Assembly: GCA_963648895.1 (NCBI GenBank)
Contig: CAVJGK010000053.1
Location: forward strand, 1-9,871
Source of the DNA: UBA3210 sp963648895
Lineage (GTDB): Bacteria; Bacillota_I; Bacilli_A; RFN20; CAG-449
Direction: 5' to 3'
DNA length: 9,871 nt
Part shown: positions 6,979 to 9,871 of the stretch, piece by piece
Layout of the letters: each line of letters begins with the position of its first letter
How positions within the stretch are numbered: position 1 is the stretch's first letter
Notes under the pieces: generated by a model
What the model was told of the DNA's origin: nothing
What the model saw: the letters and a program-made list of their open reading frames with translations, nothing else
The model's database searches: none
Made by a program: the position numbers and the translations under genes

Positions 6979-7075
6979 AAAAAAACTTCCAAAGTAGAGC
7001 CATAATAATTTAGAGGTCAATCCCGTTGGGGATTTATCATATCTATTAATTATTTTGTTTGTCTACTTTGGAAGT
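6979..7075 (-). promoter_or_regulatory. IS left-end hairpin masking the orfA ribosome binding site; terminator-like
   Basis: ACTTCCAAAGTAGA (minus strand, 7075-7062) within the left end is repeated as its exact 14-base reverse complement at 6998-6985, which carries the orfA Shine-Dalgarno (GGAAG). Seven Ts follow directly (6985-6979), then the ATG. A small hairpin, AATCCC/GGGATT with a 4-base loop (7019-7034), sits in the intervening sequence. RNA entering from the phosphatase operon would fold into a long stem that hides the binding site and could also terminate; RNA started inside the element would lack the left arm. This control against impinging transcription is known for several IS elements, but is inferred here. 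Confidence 0.6.
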
Positions 7076-7079
7076 ATCA

Positions 7080-7160
7080 TGCTAGATTTAACAACTAAGC
7101 CTTTTATTTATTTAAATCCTTTAATCATTAATCTATAAATAAAACGGACTTTAAAATAGC
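7080..7160. other. Short AT-rich spacer between IS remnant and phosphatase gene
   Basis: No gene or convincing terminator is seen here. The minus-strand operon therefore has no dedicated terminator between its last stop and the IS left end. Confidence 0.6.
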
Positions 7161-7964
7161 TTATTCAATACTTGCTTGAGGGAATGATTTATCCACTAAT
7201 GCAAAGTTTTTAAATTCTTTAATATCTTCATCACTTATTTCTAAGCCTAAATGAATGAAGTCTTCAATAGTTCCATATTGATCAATAATGCCATCAATAT
7301 AGCCTTGTAAATAACTTCTATCAACAGTATAAATGCCATATATTTTCTTCATTGCTTTAAAGCTTTTTTCTTTAATTAAAGCATGGAATGCCATCTTTTT
7401 CGCTTTTGATTTAACAAAGCGATTAGTGATTAAATAATCATCAAAAATAGTATCTATATCAAAATCTAAGATAGTTAATAAAATAAGAGTAACAATACCT
7501 GTTCTATCTTTACCTTCAGAACAATGATATAAACTAGCTCCATCACGATTAGCCATAATTCTTTTAATGACAGTCTTTAATTGAGTAATAGAATATTCTT
7601 CTACTGCCATATCTTTATATAGCTTATCTAATTGAGGACGAGATGTACTTTTCTTTTCTTCTGCTTGTTTTTTATCATCATTTTCATGAGTAATACCTCT
7701 TACTTTCTTTGCAAGAAGTGGGATATTATCATATCGAGCGAAAGTAACATATAGATCTGGTTTTTGTCTTGCTTCAACTGGATTTCTTAAATCGATGATA
7801 TAAGAAAGTTTATAGACATCTTTTAATTTTCTTGCTTCATTAGGAGTAATTTCATTTAATTTACTGGAACGAAGAATTAAATTTTGTTTGATATGTAAAC
7901 CATTTTTATTATTGAGATAACTAAGATCTCTAAAATTTGTAATATTTGGAAATTCAGCGCTCAT
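7161..7964 (-). CDS. CX5R protein tyrosine/dual-specificity phosphatase (Y_phosphatase3 / LipA-like)
   Basis: 267 residues from the ATG at 7964, which follows the upstream stop codon after a single base (TAG-T-ATG). A TTG at 7982 would lengthen it by six residues but has no binding site. Family hallmarks are present in order: NFRDL (10-14), LILRSSKL (29-36), IIDLRNPVEA (56-65, general substrate-loop region), and the P-loop HCSEGKDRTG with nucleophile Cys148 and Arg154. The Lys-Asp inside the loop (GKDRTG) is typical of the MptpB/LipA group, whose members hydrolyse phosphotyrosine and, in some cases, phosphoinositides. A charged insertion at ~87-112 is variable in this family. There is no signal peptide, so a cytosolic role is expected. 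It is the last gene of a three-gene operon and probably translated by coupling. Physiological substrate unknown. Confidence 0.9.
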   Translation of the reverse strand: MSAEFPNITNFRDLSYLNNKNGLHIKQNLILRSSKLNEITPNEARKLKDVYKLSYIIDLRNPVEARQKPDLYVTFARYDNIPLLAKKVRGITHENDDKKQAEEKKSTSRPQLDKLYKDMAVEEYSITQLKTVIKRIMANRDGASLYHCSEGKDRTGIVTLILLTILDFDIDTIFDDYLITNRFVKSKAKKMAFHALIKEKSFKAMKKIYGIYTVDRSYLQGYIDGIIDQYGTIEDFIHLGLEISDEDIKEFKNFALVDKSFPQASIE

Positions 7965-7965
7965 A

Positions 7966-8385
7966 CTATTTCTCAATAACAATCATCTTAAAATCATCAT
8001 CACAATGTTCTTCTAATACGCAGATTAAATCTTCCAATCCAGGATAATTTAATTCGCGATATAATCTTTCTTGATCTTTGCAATAATTCTTTTGAATGAT
8101 TATTTTCCCATTCATTAATTGATCATATATTTCTTTTTCATCAAATAAATTGTGATCGCTTAAATAGAAGCCTAATTTTTGTTTGATATCATGGTTAATG
8201 TTTCTACCAAGTCTTAAATCAAGGCCTTCTTTTGAGTTTTCATAAAATTTATTGTCAGGTTTTTCGATTAATTGATGACTTAAAGCCATATCAAATAATG
8301 TGCCTTCAAATAATGAATAATATTGAGGCATATCCCATTTGATATGTTCTTTCTTTAATAGTCCCTTTTTTAAATATATATCCAT
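7966..8385 (-). CDS. Unrecognised 139-residue protein
   Basis: Start at 8385 is well supported by AAGGAGG (revcomp of 8391-8397), five bases upstream. It lies 13 bases after the metallo-beta-lactamase-fold gene and one base before the phosphatase, so it is the middle gene of the operon. The protein is soluble, with no signal peptide or membrane span, and is charged, with aromatic residues in the first third (WDMPQYYSLFEGTLFDMAL) and an acidic C-terminal stretch (LEEHCDDDFKMIVIEK). I see no catalytic motif and no family I can name. Its tight position between the other two genes suggests a shared process or an accessory role for the phosphatase. The gene is real by start site, spacing and lack of a better overlapping frame. 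Confidence 0.85.
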   Translation of the reverse strand: MDIYLKKGLLKKEHIKWDMPQYYSLFEGTLFDMALSHQLIEKPDNKFYENSKEGLDLRLGRNINHDIKQKLGFYLSDHNLFDEKEIYDQLMNGKIIIQKNYCKDQERLYRELNYPGLEDLICVLEEHCDDDFKMIVIEK

Positions 8386-8398
8386 AAATACCTCCTTA

Positions 8399-9736
8399 CT
8401 AGCCCCAAATTCTCATTTGACGTTCTACTCCGTCAATGACAATCTTGGTGTTAAGCCATTCAGAATCTTTTAACTTTGTATAATTGTTGGAACAATATAA
8501 TCCTACACCTTTATTGGAGCATGATACAACAACATTGCCATTCATTGCTTTAAATCCATCTGTAGAAATATAATTTCCTCCGATTGCAACACCTGTTGTA
8601 TCGGATTTTCCATTTCCTTTATCTTTCGCAGTTTCTATTGTATAAGTATTATAAATAGAAGTTACATATACTCTATCTGTATATTTTGCGATTCTTGAAA
8701 TGAATTGTTGAGTTGGGAATTGATTATCGATAATACCAGTATATTCATTAGTTCCGCAGCAACAAGATACAACGCACATTTTAGGTTTAATAATTTTTAA
8801 TAAGCATTCATTAGATGAAGTTTTAGATCCATGATGTCCTGCTTTAAATAAATCAACTTCAGGAAGAGTATGTTCTTCATCTGACCCATTATAATATTGA
8901 GCCATCCTTTTTTCACCATCTTCTTCTAAATCACCAGTAAACATAAAATTGTATTCTTTTTCAGGAGTAGTATATGTAAACATTGTACAAACAGAATAAT
9001 TGTTTTCATCACTTCCTGTATTGAAATAATAATAATTATATAAAATAGACATCTTTACATTATCAGATAATTGATATACTCTACTTGCTCCATTTTCATT
9101 ATTATAACAATCAGAAGCATAATAATGTTTTGTTTTCTTAGAAGCAACAAGTGAATCTCTCAAAGTAACATATTTGCTATAAGCTTGAGTAGTTTTAGTA
9201 GTATATTGATTATCAATAATTGTATCAATGGAATAAGAAGATAAAATACCTTTATTACTATTTGTATCAGTAAATCCTTCGATATGGTCTTGATCACCAT
9301 GGGTTAAAATAACATATTCAATCTTTCCATCTTTAATATATTGATTCATATATTCTTTAGTAGTAACTGTTGAATTTTGTCTAGATCCAGCATCGATAAT
9401 AATATCATTATCACCAGCTTTAATATAGATAGAATCACCAGCTTTATCATTTCCTAACATCATAAAATGAATTTGGAAATCAGGGAAGATTATATTTTCT
9501 GTAACATTTGTTTCTCCATCAAATGAAGTAGAATCAAATGACGATGAATTATTAGAAGTAGATTCAACACTGCTAGATGAAGCTTCACTTTTTGAAGATG
9601 ATGAAGAAGAACTTGAAGAACTCTCGGAAGAAGGTGGGGTAATACTATTAATAAAATCCCTAACCATGTCACAACTTGTAACACTAGTTAATAAAAAACA
9701 AGCAAGTAAAAGTTTAAATCCAATAAATCTCTTCAT
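8399..9736 (-). CDS. Lipoprotein with ComEC-like metallo-beta-lactamase fold
   Basis: 445 residues. Start supported by GGAGGA (revcomp of 9742-9747). Signal peptide with lipobox SVTSC, lipidated Cys22. Residues ~36-72 are a Ser-dominated linker including ten consecutive serines, holding the catalytic domain away from the membrane. The domain begins at QIHFMMLGNDKAGDSIYIKA, the counterpart of the ComEC/Rec2 opening, then IIIDAG (112-117), the metal-binding THGDQDHIEG (His146, Asp150, His151), FTGDLEEDGE (Asp269), and KAGHHGSKTSS (His301/302). The His-x-His position is His-x-Asp (HGD), as in ComEC-type domains. It has no competence-channel membrane domain, so it is a stand-alone extracellular hydrolase, perhaps a nuclease or phosphodiesterase. 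A Cys-rich patch (C321, C325-327) is unusual for an exported protein. First gene of the three-gene operon. Confidence 0.9.
   Translation of the reverse strand: MKRFIGFKLLLACFLLTSVTSCDMVRDFINSITPPSSESSSSSSSSSSKSEASSSSVESTSNNSSSFDSTSFDGETNVTENIIFPDFQIHFMMLGNDKAGDSIYIKAGDNDIIIDAGSRQNSTVTTKEYMNQYIKDGKIEYVILTHGDQDHIEGFTDTNSNKGILSSYSIDTIIDNQYTTKTTQAYSKYVTLRDSLVASKKTKHYYASDCYNNENGASRVYQLSDNVKMSILYNYYYFNTGSDENNYSVCTMFTYTTPEKEYNFMFTGDLEEDGEKRMAQYYNGSDEEHTLPEVDLFKAGHHGSKTSSNECLLKIIKPKMCVVSCCCGTNEYTGIIDNQFPTQQFISRIAKYTDRVYVTSIYNTYTIETAKDKGNGKSDTTGVAIGGNYISTDGFKAMNGNVVVSCSNKGVGLYCSNNYTKLKDSEWLNTKIVIDGVERQMRIWG
9539..9631 (-). repeat. Ser-codon low-complexity tract (linker)
   Basis: This stretch encodes residues ~36-66 of the lipoprotein, mostly serine, using mixed TCT/TCA/AGT/AGC-type codons. 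The mixed codon use points to selection for a flexible Ser-rich linker and not to a recent single-codon expansion. Confidence 0.7.
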
Positions 9737-9758
9737 ATTAATCCTCCATTTCTCAAAT

Positions 9759-9788
9759 ATTATATTATGAATAAGATAAATATTTCAA
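9759..9788 (-). promoter_or_regulatory. Promoter of the three-gene operon
   Basis: On the minus strand TTGAAA (9788-9783), an 18-base spacer, and a perfect TATAAT (9764-9759) lie just upstream of the first gene. The expected start near 9752 leaves a short leader with GGAGGA, so a single transcript reading all three genes is likely. Confidence 0.7.
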
Positions 9789-9790
9789 TT

Positions 9791-9812
9791 TTTATTATTT
9801 ATAAATAATAAA
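9791..9812. repeat. 22-bp perfect AT palindrome next to the -35
   Basis: TTTATTATTTA (9791-9801) is followed directly by its exact reverse complement (9802-9812). It ends two bases from the -35 of the operon promoter, a usual place for an operator. It contains no G or C, so chance is more likely than for mixed sequence. Confidence 0.4.
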
Positions 9813-9828
9813 TAAATCCCATACAAAA

Positions 9829-9860
9829 AGTGATAACGCTTACTTATCTCCGTCATCACT
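9829..9860. promoter_or_regulatory. cre-like site within an inverted repeat
   Basis: TGATAACGCTTACT (9831-9844) matches the CcpA cre pattern TGNAANCGNWNNCW at all specified positions except one (T for A at the fourth base). It overlaps an inverted repeat, AGTGATAACG (9829-9838) with CGTCATCACT (9851-9860), 9 of 10 pairs. It lies about 80 bases upstream of the expected start of the operon, or it could serve a gene beyond the right edge. Confidence 0.4.
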
Positions 9861-9871
9861 AAATATACAAT

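Larger units (their letters stand above)
6791..7079 (-). mobile_element. Internally deleted IS3-family (IS150-like) element
   Basis: Read on the minus strand, the element begins at 7079 with TGATACTTCCAAAGTAGACA. This has the TG start and AAAGT-x-GACA pattern of IS150-group left ends. It contains an orfA start (6978) with ribosome binding site, which breaks off after about 13 codons and is joined directly to the C-terminal ~50 codons of orfB, ending at a TGA (6793-6791). Roughly 1 kb of normal element is missing, including the whole DDE catalytic core. No matching right inverted repeat is visible near 6791-6830, so the right boundary is approximate and probably eroded. The element cannot encode a transposase. 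Trans-mobilisation is unlikely without a right end. Confidence 0.8.

Noticed and set aside
6985..7075. A stand-alone ~91-bp MITE bounded by 14-bp inverted repeats
   Set aside because: The inner repeat carries the orfA binding site and is followed by an OrfA start, and the outer one continues into an IS150-like end; no target duplication flanks 6985-7075.
7965..7982. TTG start for the phosphatase
   Set aside because: There is no binding site; the ATG at 7964 immediately follows the upstream stop, typical of coupled translation.
9490..9684. 64-codon minus-strand frame rich in Leu and His
   Set aside because: It is a shifted reading of the serine-codon tract of the MBL-fold lipoprotein.
1..9871. 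CRISPR arrays, tRNA or rRNA genes, phage or defence modules
   Set aside because: No regularly spaced repeats, cloverleaf sequences, rRNA segments or recognisable defence proteins were seen on either strand.

Overview
The window is AT-rich and gene-dense. Its Shine-Dalgarno sequences are strong (AAGGAGG, AGGAGG, GGAGGA), it has several intrinsic terminators, and three proteins carry lipoprotein signal peptides. TGA is not read through as tryptophan in any of the genes, so the standard bacterial code applies. With its Ser-rich lipoprotein linker, short intergenic gaps and IS3-type remnant, it looks like chromosome from a low-GC Firmicute, probably an uncultured gut-type Bacilli/Erysipelotrichia-like lineage. 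That placement is inference; no rRNA or other marker gene is present.

Left part (1-3811). A truncated lipoprotein gene with lipase-class-3-like sequence runs off the left edge on the minus strand. Divergent from it is a 675-residue protein with an N-terminal XRE-type helix-turn-helix followed by a large polytopic membrane region, closed by a compact terminator that starts inside its own stop codon. A TetR-type regulator follows. It converges on a small lipoprotein (possibly DUF4352-like), and both share one bidirectional terminator at 3299-3333.

Middle (3812-6870). A HAD phosphatase gene (phosphoglycolate-phosphatase-like) has its own promoter and terminator. Next comes a tight two-gene operon: an SLC45/GPH-like MFS transporter and a cytosolic glycerophosphodiester phosphodiesterase, separated by one base. 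This suggests uptake followed by hydrolysis of a glycerophosphodiester or a related compound.

6791-7079. This is the most unusual part. It is an internally deleted IS3-family (IS150-like) element on the minus strand: an intact-looking left end, the first ~13 codons of orfA, then directly the last ~50 codons of orfB; no right inverted repeat is visible. Its left end repeats inside the element as a 14-bp inverted copy covering the orfA ribosome binding site and followed by seven Ts. The orfB remnant, read on the opposite strand, forms a 13-bp hairpin with a T-run at the end of the MFS-GDPD operon. The dead element may therefore now terminate transcription from both sides.

Right part (7161-9871). 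A minus-strand three-gene operon runs from a promoter at 9759-9788: a Ser-rich, ComEC-like metallo-beta-lactamase-fold lipoprotein, an unrecognised 139-residue protein, and a CX5R phosphatase of the Y_phosphatase3/LipA type. Upstream lie a 22-bp perfect AT palindrome abutting the -35 region, and a cre-like/inverted-repeat site near the window edge.
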